Below are positions 54,370-64,000 of a stretch of 64,000 nt of DNA, piece by piece (position 1 is the first letter of the stretch; the number at the start of each line of letters is the position of its first letter). The position numbers and the translations under genes are program-made. The stretch covers positions 15,848,001 to 15,912,000 of the forward strand of contig NC_066268.1 in NCBI RefSeq assembly GCF_905404315.1, given 5' to 3'. The stretch is from Leptidea sinapis. Lineage: Eukaryota > Arthropoda > Insecta > Lepidoptera > Pieridae. The notes below the pieces were generated by a model. That model ran no database searches. It was not told the origin of the DNA and saw only the letters and a program-made list of their open reading frames with translations.

Positions 54370-54885
54370 ATTATTTTAATTCAATTTACTATTATTTATA
54401 AATGTAAAATTGGACGTGATCGCTCCACCCCCGAGGTGTTTTATAGAACCACATTCATTTTTAGTTACACATTTGTACATTTCGGGAATCGTATTATAAA
54501 GAATCCGTTTTTTTGCTTTATCTCCATACACCAAGTTTTAAGCAAGTTTAAACCTCACAAATCCGAAATTCCTATATGAAAGTGATGAGTGCTGTATCGA
54601 CATAATATTAAGCCTCTGAGTTCGATCTTAAGCCTTGAATGTCAATGGAGAGGAAACGTGCTGTAATCAGCGCTGCTACTTCCAATTTCGTCCTATTCAT
54701 TGGATCGTGATTCCCGACTCTATACTCGCACAGGACTACATTTTAAGCCTTTGATTTTAAATTTCAGAATATGAGACTATTTTATTTGTATTCTTTAAAT
54801 ACATTTGAAATAAGAATCTAAATACAGACTTGATGATGTTAGAGTAGCTATTAGCTTCGTTAATATATAATTAATAGAGAACATA
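54370..54885. other. No gene or named repeat recognised
   Basis: Frame 54361-54579 has no motif. Confidence 0.3.
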
Positions 54886-55142
54886 AAGTAGTCAGTTCGT
54901 TTTGTAGAAGTAGGGCAATACATGGAGGTTCCCTAATTATTATTAATAATAGATTAACAATGTAAAAATAGAAGAGATATTGTTAATCTCTCTATAGAAC
55001 AACTAATTGAGATAGCTTGTATAGAGTTAGAGCAATTTATTATTGTAAGTGTATACCGCCCCCCCACTGCATCATATGAACAATTCCAACATAGAATGTA
55101 GGAGGTACTTAAAAATTTAGCAAAACGAGCAAGTCAATTATA

Positions 55143-55427
55143 GTGTGTGGAGATTTTAATATAAACTTGCATGAACCTTCGGCCAATTGTACTAGCCTTA
55201 AAAAATTATTTCAAAGTTTTAATTTATTCAATGTATTTTGGGAACCTACTAGAATCACTTCTACAACAGCAACCTGTTTAGATAATATTTTTACAAATGT
55301 TACTATTACTAGTAAACTCATAATTAATAATCTTCGGTCCGACCATAGTGGGCAACTTATAAAAGTAAATACAAGATTGGACAATGTCAGACCAAAAAAG
55401 GTGACGATTATACCAGTTACGGGGTAG
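55143..55427 (+). pseudogene. LINE endonuclease, C-terminal part
   Basis: CGDFNINLHEPSANCTSL carries the D and N of the active site. LDNIFTNV and LRSDHSGQLI (SDH motif) follow. The N-terminal half lies upstream in other frames. The open frame ends just after SDH and reading shifts at about 55435. Confidence 0.85.
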
Positions 55428-55452
55428 CCGTCTTTAGAGGTTTAGAAATAAT

Positions 55453-56965
55453 TTGGTAAATACGATACCATTTTTACACTGTGGTGAAACTGCTAATTTT
55501 CACTATAACTTAGTCTTCAATTCCTTCTGTGGGGAATTTGACAGGATTTTTACTCCAGTAACGGTGACAGTAAACATCAAGCATTGTTTTAATGATTGGG
55601 CAACAATGGGTATCCACAAAAGTCGTAAACGCTTATATGACCTGTATTATGAGAAACATTACAGTAATAGTGAAGAATTTAAAATATATGTAAATAAATA
55701 CTCCAAGCTCTTTAAAGTAGTTTGTCATGAAGCGAAAACACGTTTCATTGCAGATAAAATTAAAAACAGTAATAATAAAGTAAAAGTGACTTGGAGTGTA
55801 ATTAACAATGAAACTGGTACTTAACAATGACACCTCTATCTATTTAAATATTAATAATCGCGTTATACATTCGGAAATAGAAATTGCAAATGAATTTGAT
55901 AAATACTTCTCCGAAATCCCGATTGTCACAACCAAAGACCTTAACTCTTCGCCAAAAGCAGCATATGATATGCTTAAATTACACGTACCAGTATCTTCCA
56001 CTGATTTGAAATTTAAGTATGTTACAGGTAGCGATATAATAAAAATCTTCAAATTAATTAACCTAAAAAATACAAAAGACCTATGGGGCCATTCGACTAA
56101 TATTGTAAAATACATACTTGACATTATAGCACCTGAATTAGCAATAATATTTAATGAACGCATAGATGAGGGTGTGTTCCCTGACCTCATGAAATCCAGT
56201 AAAGTTATACCTTTGTTTAAATCGGGCAGTTCTTTTGACCCTGCTAATTTCAGACCTATTTCAGTGCTGCCTGTTTTTAGTAAAATTTTTGAAAAACTTT
56301 TGCTTCAACAGCTACAAATGCATTTTTGTAAATTAATGAACAAAAATCAGTTTGGTTTTACTAGGGGCTTATCAACAATTAATGCGGGTACTAGACTCAT
56401 TGAGCACATCTTTGACGCCTGGGAAGAGTCACAGGATGCATTGGGCATTTTTTTTGATTTGCCAAAAGCATTTGACTGCGTCCACCATGAAACTTTACTC
56501 CTAAAACTAAAGCATTATGGAGTGAAAAATAGAGCCCTAAATCTGTTTAAATCATATTTAAGCGAAAGAGTTCAGATAGTCGATGTAAATGGTAAACGGT
56601 CTTCGGGTAAACCTGTGGAAATAGGTGTTCCACAGGGTTCTATTCTCGGTCCTTTCTTGTTTCTTATATATATTAACGATCTACCGTTTAAGGTAGATGA
56701 TAGCCATGAAATTGTATTGTTTGCTGATGATACTTCACTTATTTTTAAAGTGAAGCGACTTGCGGATATTGACGACGAGGTAAGCAATGCACTCTCAAAG
56801 ATAGTGCGTTGGTTTGAGATGAATAATCTGCACTTAAACAGTAAAAAAACAAAGTGTTTACGGTTCATTACACCAAACACAGCGGAGGTACTAACCAACG
56901 TACTTATAAATGACCAGATTGGAACTTGTGGACACTACGGTCTTCTTGGGTATCACGTTAGATAA
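55453..56965 (+). pseudogene. LINE reverse transcriptase with palm core, two overlapping frames
   Basis: 55453-55824 is the linker before the RT (FNDWATMGIHKSRKRLYDLY, then YVNKYSKLFKVVCHEAKTRF). A shift at about 55815 leads into a 385-codon frame (55808-56965). That frame has fingers DPANFRPISVLPVFSKIFEK at 144-163, motif A FFDLPKAFDCVHH (D217), GVPQGSILGPFLF at 273-285 and FADD at 305-308, then WFEMNNLHLNSKKTKC. The usual order and all catalytic aspartates are kept. The frame breaks again at about 56940, shortly before LGITLDKKLQW. Confidence 0.88.
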
Positions 56966-57551
56966 AAAGCTTCAGTGGGTTCCACATATTGCCCATCTAG
57001 CAGATAGACTCAGCTCTGCGGCATATGCAGTTAGAAAGATTAGAGAGTACACGAATATTGCGACCGCTAGATTAGTGTACTTCAGTTATTTTCACAGCAT
57101 CATGACGTACGGTATTTTATTATGGGGTCATGCTGCTGACATTAATATAGTGTTTGCTCTGCAAAAGAGAGCTGTTCGTGCTATATATCAGCTTGGTTAT
57201 AGACAGTCTCTCAAAGAAAAATTTAAAGAAATAAATATTATGACTGTTCATTCTCAGAAAATTTATGAAAATTTAATATACGTTCACAAAAATCGTCACC
57301 TTTTTACTCTTAATAGTGATTTTCATTATTATAACACTAGAAATAAGGGATTGCTTGTAACTAATTCTAGTAGGCTTCATAAGATACATAATAGCTTTAA
57401 GGGTAAATGTATACACTTCTATAATAAAGTCCTAGCCACTGTTCAGGCATTATCTATAAATAAATTTAAATGTTTTATAAAAAAATGGCTCTGTCGTAAA
57501 TCCTATCACTCCACTGCTGAATATCTAAATGATCGGACAGCCTGGGACTAG
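56910..57551 (+). pseudogene. LINE ORF2 C-terminus
   Basis: Picks up in a different frame with DTTVFLGITLDKKLQWVPHI, then LVYFSYFHSIMTYGILLWG, FALQKRAVRAIYQLGYRQS, HYYNTRNKGLL, CIHFYNKVLATVQ, and ends YHSTAEYLNDRTAWD at a stop. It is the thumb/C-terminal domain that CR1-type fragments in this window share. Confidence 0.88.
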
Positions 57552-57889
57552 ATTGTGATTATTTTATAGCGACAGAAATGACTGTAAAATATTGTATATT
57601 TTAATTGAAAAGAGCGCAAAAAAAGAATGCTGGGAGAGTATCTTGCGCCGCTTCTTCTCTCTCAGAGCGCCATTTGTTTCCGAAGCGGTAGTAGTCTCTA
57701 GCAGTTATTAGAAATGGCATCAAAAAGAATTCTAAAGGAATCAATTTTGAGTAAATAAATGCCTTTTAATAGGAACACATATTTTTTTTCAGCGCACAGC
57801 ATAGTGATCACATAGGAGCTCTCATGAAAAATCATGATTTATTTAGTAGGCAGGTAATCAATAAAACGCCATCGTTCACTTTGAGAAGA

Positions 57890-60050
57890 TAAGTAGGGGA
57901 ATATTATTCTGGACGTTGCAACTAAGAAATACTATAAGGAACAGTACATAAAAGAGCTGTACAGTGACAATACCCGCAGGCTGACGAATTGGGTGAGTGA
58001 AGCTGATGGACCCGACTTTATAAAATCTGAGCTGAACAGGTGAACATTAAAAAGTAACCAAAAAAACAGGAAAAGCGACTGGTCCAGATAATGTAAATAT
58101 AGAAAGTCTGAAACTGATACAACCGAAAAATATAAGTACTGTATAGTACTGGTACACTACTATAATAACGTCTAACTACTAGTACTGGAAAAATCCCCGA
58201 CGATTGGTAAATTCAACTTTCATAACCCTATCTAAAAAGAAGACTGCATGAGACTTATGAAGTTCGGTACTAGTTCTCATGAGTCAAACCTTTGCTAAAA
58301 CTTTTTTGAAGATCATCCACAAGCGCATAAAGACAAAATGTGAAGACCAACTTAGTGATAATCAATTTGGATTTGGAGCAGGTATACATACTTAGATACA
58401 AGGGAGGCACAGTTTGCACTTAGTATACTGGTCCAGATATGCAGCAAGAAGTGTTTTTATGTTTCATTCATTTTGAACTCCTTTTTAATACATGCATAAA
58501 TACCAAAGACATTCGGATCATAAGGAACTTATATTGGGATCAAACAGCAACAATCAGGGTAGATGGTAAAGAAACAGACACTACTAAAATTGAAAAACGC
58601 GTTTGAAAGGGATTCATTCTGTCACCGCTATTACTTTATTTGTACTCTGAACATGTAATAAAAGATGCTCTAGAATCTAGATGGTAAGTATTTAGGAGAC
58701 GCTGCTGACGATACTGTCCTAATAGCGTCCACAAAGCAAAATCTACAAGAAATCCTGAATAGAGTAAAGTAGGGTTAATCCCTAATGAATTTGTCAAAGC
58801 AAAAATATATCGTTATTTCGGAGATCTCGTCCACCGGTCAATCTAGGCTCCGACACTCTGCCGCAATCAACCTGCGTTAAATACCTCGGATTTTATCCGG
58901 ACCGTAGGATGGTATGGAAAGACCATATAAAAACGAAGCGCAACAAAATCAATGTTATATTAAAAAACCTGGCTTCTCGGTAGACAGTCTGCCTTATCAC
59001 TATCTAACAAACTTAGGGTATATTGCTCCTTAATAAAACCGATCTGGACATATGGAATCCAATTGAATGAAGTCCAATCGACAGCCAGCAAATCCAACAT
59101 GATGAGCCTCCAGAGAGCTCGAAACAGTATACTAAGGGTACTTTCATCGGCGCCTTGGTACACTCGAAACTCGGAAGTCCGTGGGTATCGGGAAAACCCA
59201 ACCATATTTGACGAATTAAAACGATACCCAATCAACTATTAGACTCGTTTGACAGAGTTGTCGAACTGGATAGCGGGTTTGGGTACTCACTCAAACCAGC
59301 TATCCAGTATACTCTTGCAGCAAAATCTGATTAGAAGACTCAAGAGAGCCAATGTGCTACCTAACTAAGGGGAGATGGGGCAGTGGCTCCACCTCGCCAA
59401 AGCTCAACCTCTTACAACTCAACTGATTATAGTCAGAGGACTGATCGCAAATCGTCTAAATGGAAAAAAAAATCGGAGAAGCCAGAGCCACAGTTGACGT
59501 CACATATAAATATGGGACTGAAAATCTCGGAGAGAGTTTACGTAATGATTGATTGATAATTAACGTAATATCTTGGGTCATGGCTAACAGACTCATGGAA
59601 AAGCGAAACGGACATCCGGGGATGCATAGAAATTGCTTGCGCTCCTTTTATGAAGGTAAGAAAAGTTCAGCCGTCAACTTTGTCTGAAACTCAGTACCAG
59701 ATTCCTGCAATGTTACACTTGGCCTGTTGTTTTATACGGTTGTGAGGCCGTGCCACCTTTGTGGAAGACTTATGTAAAAATATTGAAGCCTTCGAGATGT
59801 AGGATACTCCGCATAAGTTGGACAGATAAAATTTCTAACGCAGAGGTCCTTCTAGCGCAACAATAGGTACCATCTGCTGCAAACTATATTGATGTAGAAA
59901 ATTGCTGTCAAAAGAGGTGTTGGAAGAAGAAAGAAGTCTTGGGTCAGAATTATAAAGGAGTGGACCGGCATCAAGAAAGCCCGAGAAATATTTCGCCTAG
60001 CCATGAACTAGGACTGCTGATCTCAAGTAATGGACGAGACGTGAAGAAGA
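57890..60050 (+). mobile_element. Ancient EN-RT LINE, interrupted by a Jockey fragment
   Basis: Decayed plus-strand pieces: KATGPDNVNIESLKLI (near 58075), a KIPDDW-like phrase (58190), KTKCEDQLSDNQFGFGAG (58335), FILSPLLLYLYSEHVIKDAL (58615) and a motif C-like region near 58705. After an interruption at 58830-59540 come SETDIRGCIEIACAPFMKVR (59605), LACCFIRL and LYGCEA phrases, RILRISWTDKISNAEVLLAQ (59800) and KEWTGIKKAREIFRLAMN (59960). The C-terminal block is that of abundant animal EN-RT LINEs. Many stops. Confidence 0.72.
58830..59370 (+). mobile_element. Jockey-clade LINE C-terminal fragment
   Basis: Reads CVKYLGFYPDRRMVWKDHIK, then KTKRNKINVILKNL, SNKLRVYCSLIKPIWTYGIQ, and after shifts SNMMSLQRARNSILRVLSSA, PWYTRNSEVRGYRENPTIFD, and LLQQNLIRRLKRANVLPN with a stop at about 59365. 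Of the LINE pieces in the window this is the closest to classical jockey. It splits the older LINE above, but the exact junctions and target duplication cannot be drawn. Confidence 0.75.
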
Positions 60051-60389
60051 AGAAACTTATTTTCGGTCGATAAACTTTTTACCAACGACTTACAATATAC
60101 AAGCGTATAAACAAACATAAACTTAACTTTGTCACAATCGGAACTGAACTGTCAATTTGTGTTACAAGTCGCTTTGATTGAAAACCTACGGGCTACAGTG
60201 TCAATGCATACAATTTTCCGCTTCTCAGTGGCTAGTAACCTGAACATGAAACTTAGTAGGAATTAAGTTATGAAATTGCATTTTTATTGTAATAGGTACT
60301 TCGAATTGATATAAAACCTTGATGGTTTGAGAAAGTTTGCAACATTCGACTATCGACTTTCAGTTGTTTTTTTTAATCAGCTTAGAGAA

Positions 60390-60625
60390 GAAAGATGGAT
60401 ACTTCGAAAATTCGAATGATTGTTGAAACTTGTGTTGCCTTGTTGAATCGATACAGAAATGAAGGAACATTGGATCGAATTATGACATGCGATGAAAAGT
60501 GGATTCCTTACGATAACCGTAAGTGAAAAATGCAATGGCTGACCCTAGGTCAAACGCCGCAACAGAGTCCTAAAGCAAAGCTTACCAATAAAAAGGTATC
60601 GCAAAGGCATAAATGACATTCCTTT
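60390..60625 (+). pseudogene. mariner transposase fragment
   Basis: ATCVALLNRYRNEGTLDRIM leads into TCDEKWIPYDNRK, a stop, then KMQWLTLGQTPQQSPKAKLT and NKKV. The first catalytic D lies in TCDEKW. This is about one quarter of a mariner transposase of yet another subfamily (the TCDEKW/YDNRK type). The start ATGGATACTTCGAAAATTCG at 60395 may be the original N-terminus, with most of the DNA-binding domain deleted before NRYRNE. No right end is found. Confidence 0.78.
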
Positions 60626-60629
60626 TAAA

Positions 60630-61180
60630 TGGCAGCAATATGTAGATAATAATGGTAATTATTTTAATCAAATAAATATGTTAAATTAAAAAGAAAAACG
60701 AATTTCAATTTTTCAGTACAAATCGGCAATTTCATACTTTAACCCCTAATATTTCTTTATGCTTAACTTAAAAAAGCATTTTTAATAAAAGGTTATCATC
60801 AATACATTTTCTTATTTCCAGCTTTCTAATCGGTCTGTCTTTAAATTCAATAAATATTTAAAAATATATATCCTTCAAATAACAAAACTATACAGTTAAT
60901 GTAGACCTATAACTATAACTTTTGTATGAAATTTTGTACCTAGGGTTATTTAATATCGATGATGAAACCCATTAAAAAGCTAATACATGTAAAATTCATG
61001 TTATTTTTTTTTATTCGGTCCAAAAACAGCAGAGATATGAGCTAACAGAAATACAAAAAAGGGAGCCGAATTATATACCTTCTGCTTTTTAAAGTCAAAC
61101 AAATATAATTTTATTTTTTGTTCATCTAAACAATTCTTGTATAATATACTGTGTATAACTACACTTATTTTTTTTCAAAG
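60630..61180. other. No gene or named repeat recognised
   Basis: AT-rich sequence; nothing supported. Confidence 0.3.
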
Positions 61181-61184
61181 TTGC

Positions 61185-61480
61185 ATCTCTTTTACTAATA
61201 TTTTAGAGAAAACCAGACATCGACATCTATACATATAGCTACACCCAGACAATTTATAGTAATGTCTTCCCCTTTCATTCTGAAATGAACTAGGTGCCCA
61301 TAAATGTAAAAACCCACACCTTAATGTACAAAAGCAACACCTCGTAGCCTGTAATATCTTTGATTCCCGGCTTTTGTGGAACTGATAAAAGCGACACTTT
61401 TCGCGCCCATTTGGTTGAATGCACCCATTATTCCAACACAAAAGTGGATATTGCAAACAAAGCAATCGTTATCATAACCG
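61185..61480. other. Repeat-free stretch with scattered GATA/TCF-like sites
   Basis: No block found elsewhere in the window recurs here. GTTATCAT, ATCTTTGATT and CTGATAAAAG resemble GATA or TCF sites, which are common by chance. The minus frame 61175-61465 is open without a family signature. Confidence 0.2.
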
Positions 61481-61877
61481 CTGGGAACAAAATATTAATT
61501 CGGCGAGCAATTTGATGCAATCATTGTTGAGATAATAATTATTTAGCTCTTTGTTAAATCGAATAGTAATACTGTAAAAAATATTATAAAACATAAAAGT
61601 ATTCAAGTAAAACATAAAACGTTCTCGTCTACACAGGAGGGTATCTTATTTGTCTTCGTAACAGTCTCAATAATTTTAATACTTAACAAAAATAAAATAG
61701 TTCAGTAGTCGATAAGAATATACCGTGTCGAAGTATATTAGTTTATATATTTATTGGTGGCTCCATCTATCCTGCCATACGGAAGCACTAACCATGGCAA
61801 TTTCATAAGCTACGTTGACAGCGTCCTCTAGCGTCACTTGGTTGCAAAAATAAAACCAAATATCCATATCATTCACT

Positions 61878-61918
61878 AGATGGCGCTATAACACAAATAT
61901 TTTTTATTAGCGCCATCT
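61878..61918. repeat. 11-bp inverted repeat around AGATGGCGCTA
   Basis: AGATGGCGCTA at 61878-61888 and its reverse complement at 61908-61918 are perfect. Such pairs occur in short arthropod transposons, but no further ends are visible here. Confidence 0.6.
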
Positions 61919-61919
61919 G

Positions 61920-62639
61920 TAACTACTGTTCTTAAACGTTTATAAATTGTAGGTTTTGAAAGTAGTTCACGCTACAAATTATAGATAGCAGTGTTACGAA
62001 ATTGGTATTGAGAAGTCCGAAGTGTAAAATGGAGGCGAAACATTTTTTATAGGAGTCGGACCCAGTTTTCAAGTCGTGGGTGGTTGTAGTAATAGTTGTT
62101 GAAAGTTGATAATTATTTTTTTTATAAATCTTGTCGTTTTCGACAACTTCGAACCTTATGTACTGTAACTATATAGCAAAATAATCTTAATAACCTCCTA
62201 AGACCTAGACTTTTAAGAAGTAGGTAGTGATTTAAACCCAAAGTACAAAATTTTTTACGAAATAAATATTTGCTGTCAGACCCAGAGATGTTTATGTCCA
62301 TATTTTGAAAACGATTACAATTTTTTTTAAAGACCTATTTTTACCTCATTGCTATGTGTTTCGAGGACAATTTGGGCTAGGCCTAGTAAGGCTATGTTTT
62401 GTGCAAAAAAATGCATGTTGGGTCTGTATGCTTATTAATTTTATGGTTAGGATTAAATTAAACAGTATAAATTTTTAGAAAAATTGTTTAATAAAATAAA
62501 GGTTTTCTTCTTAATTATATATAATACTTAGTTCTTCATTTATATCTGAGTCAAACACCAGCTTTAGCGAAGTTCTCAACATGACGTATCAATCGTACAT
62601 ATATTTACATATATTTGTACATATATTTTGTTCCCAATA
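61920..62639. other. No gene or named repeat recognised
   Basis: AT-rich region downstream of the piggyBac-like remnant on the minus strand; the rest of that gene is not found here. Confidence 0.3.
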
Positions 62640-63495
62640 TATATATACATATGGATAATTTATGCGAGATATCGTAATGAGTACAATAATATTTTGCATT
62701 CTTTTTCATCTAATTGTAATGCCTTTGCGGTACGAAAAACATAATTTTGGTTAGTTTTATTTACTGTCACAGCAATCAGGTCGTCGTCAATGTATTGTTG
62801 AAAATACTGCAAATTATCTAAAGTTGTCGTGTGTATTGGCATGTATGACAGCTCAGAAAGCTGTGGAAGTGTTGGCTCAAAATCTTTACCAGTCCATTCT
62901 GGTTCAACTTTTGTAGGTTAATCACACAAAATCACATTCATTCCTGATGTTACCCCTACTATTTTGTCCACGACCTCTTCTCCCACGAATTCTCCTCCAT
63001 CTAAAGCAACCACGTAAACCTCTGGTTCTGCTACGGCCTTGTCTTTTTGATTGACTTGGAAGCTGTAGGCGCAGCCTCATCTTCAGAATCAGAGTTTGAA
63101 GCTGGAGACACATCAGAATCCCCTCGTTCGTCAACAGGCACGTATTCATCACCCGTTCCATTGTCTTCGAAACCTTCATCTCCATAGTCCGATTCATTTA
63201 AAACTCAAAAATTTCTTCATCTCTAAGATCTGTAAGGAAAACTGAGTATACGTTTTTCAATAGTATATTTTGTGGTAAGACCCAATGTCTAAAACAATGC
63301 ACATAATAATTAATCGTTGTATAAATTGGTTGTTAGAGAAGCAATAGCTCAAATTATTACCAGAATCAACTATTCAAACCTTTATTAAAATAATTATTTA
63401 AACAATGACATGAGAACTAAAATGATTGTGTAGATAATTTGGGAATAAACTTACCTTCTGCTCGACGTCGCGCCGTTTTCGTCAGTCTATCTCAT
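62640..63495 (-). pseudogene. piggyBac-like transposase (PGBD-type), N-terminal part with an intron
   Basis: Exon 1 (63495-63455) ends CGAGCAGAAG before GTAAGT. The intron is 63454-63230, ending TTCCTTACAG. Joined in frame, the residues before and after the junction read TKTARRRAE and DLRDEEIFEF, a typical piggyBac N-terminus. After a one-base shift it goes on NESDYGDEGFEDNGTGDEYV and DERGDSDVSPASNSDSEDEA, an acidic stretch, then a basic RG-rich run (63020-62950). After another shift come EPEWTGKDFEPTLPQLSEL and MPIHTTTLDNLQYFQQYIDD, then DLIAVTVNKTNQNYVFRTAK (62842-62660). The DDD catalytic domain is absent. The start is uncertain: ATG at 63495-63493 is one base out of frame. Either a dead transposon or a dead domesticated copy. 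Confidence 0.75.
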
Positions 63496-63499
63496 TTAA

Positions 63500-63905
63500 T
63501 TTGGACAGTTCCCATACCATTATGTTGGTAGCATTAAAAACACAGACAATATAGACTAGCCAAGTTTATTAGACATGTAAAAAATGTTGCGGGTATATTT
63601 AAAAATAAATTTAAACTTATGTACAAAAAATGTACAATGGGAAGATACCACAATGAAGAGCTCCATTAACCTGGGCCTGACAAGCAATGTTCTTTTTGTA
63701 CATAATATTGTACGCGGAGTCTTAGGAGGTTATAATAACAAAATTAAGATCTCTAATATCTAAGTTTTTTGGCTTCCGTCAAAACCATGGTTTCCTCTAA
63801 AAAAAAATCACTATTTAGACATGCAATGATTGCGATATACAACAAAAATAAGTACTACTACTTATTTTCTTTAATTAACGCAAGTGTTACATATTTGATA
63901 ATTCA
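63500..63905. other. No gene or named repeat recognised
   Basis: AT-rich; could hold the promoter side of the piggyBac-like gene, but no element is evident. Confidence 0.3.
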
Positions 63906-63911
63906 TTATAA

Positions 63912-63961
63912 CACTTTTATAGGATTAAAACGCGTGTAACGCGTAGTCATCCTTTAAACGT
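63912..63961. mobile_element. Dwarf 50-bp relative of the MITE at 28701
   Basis: The left end CACTTTTATAGGATTAAAAC with CGCGTGTAA matches the start of the 195-bp MITE. The right end reverse-complements to CACGTTTAAAGGATGACTAC. Almost all of the interior is missing. Confidence 0.5.
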
Positions 63962-64000
63962 GCTTCTGAAAACGTCACGAAACACCGAGTTAAAAAATCA

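Larger units (their letters stand above)
54890..57775 (+). mobile_element. CR1-like LINE, 5' truncated, 2.9 kb
   Basis: Starts within the endonuclease (a decayed GGSLIIINNRL phrase at about 54935 and VYRPPTASYEQFQ at 55045). It runs through the rest of EN, the RT and the C-terminus, then a 3' UTR with GCTGGGAGAGTATCTTGCGC and ends in an AT-rich tail (GAGTAAATAAATGCC). The C-terminus is alignable to the many 3' fragments elsewhere (20058, 34953), but the 3' UTR differs, so it is a sister family. Four frame breaks make it inactive. Confidence 0.9.

Overview
The window looks like intergenic DNA from an insect, most probably a moth or butterfly. It is AT-rich and consists mainly of transposable-element debris of kinds familiar from Lepidoptera: APE-type LINEs with short A tails or TTTGAATTTGAA-like tails, Tc1/mariner elements, Helitrons, many MITEs, tRNA-derived SINE pieces, and a non-tRNA SINE with an A-rich tail. 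I see no convincing intact host gene, no rRNA, no complete tRNA and no CRISPR. The lineage call rests on recognising repeat types and codon/AT character, not on a database search.

Layout. 1-10 kb: two copies of a TTA-flanked MITE, a LINE 3' fragment, a broken mariner (3482-4579), a CR1-like tail, and a long minus-strand LINE (7440-9790). 10-20 kb: mostly unassigned, with an old minus-strand Jockey-like LINE (13.5-15.2 kb), SINE pieces and a LINE 3' end at 19.6 kb. 20-30 kb: repeated CR1-like 3' ends in both orientations, SINEs, a full-length broken mariner (24191-25440), hairpins and a self-nested LINE (29.1-29.6 kb). 30-45 kb: a Helitron, MITEs, a C-terminal fragment of a PIF1-type helicase, a SINE with clean target duplications inside an older repeat, a mariner fragment, and two paired repeats of unknown type. 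45-54.4 kb: the best-preserved part, with two copies of one Jockey-like LINE (one internally deleted, one nearly complete) on either side of another Tc1/mariner element. 54.9-60.6 kb: a 5'-truncated CR1-like LINE, an old LINE carrying a Jockey fragment, and a mariner scrap. 62.6-63.5 kb: a decayed piggyBac-like gene that still shows an intron with matching splice sites.

Nothing here works as a pathway. The coding stretches are retrotransposon endonuclease/reverse transcriptase (EN/RT) and DNA transposases, nearly all broken by frameshifts, stops or deletions. The main interest lies in how elements share modules (a common 5' leader in two LINE families), how they nest, and in several inverted- or direct-repeat structures that fit no family I can name.
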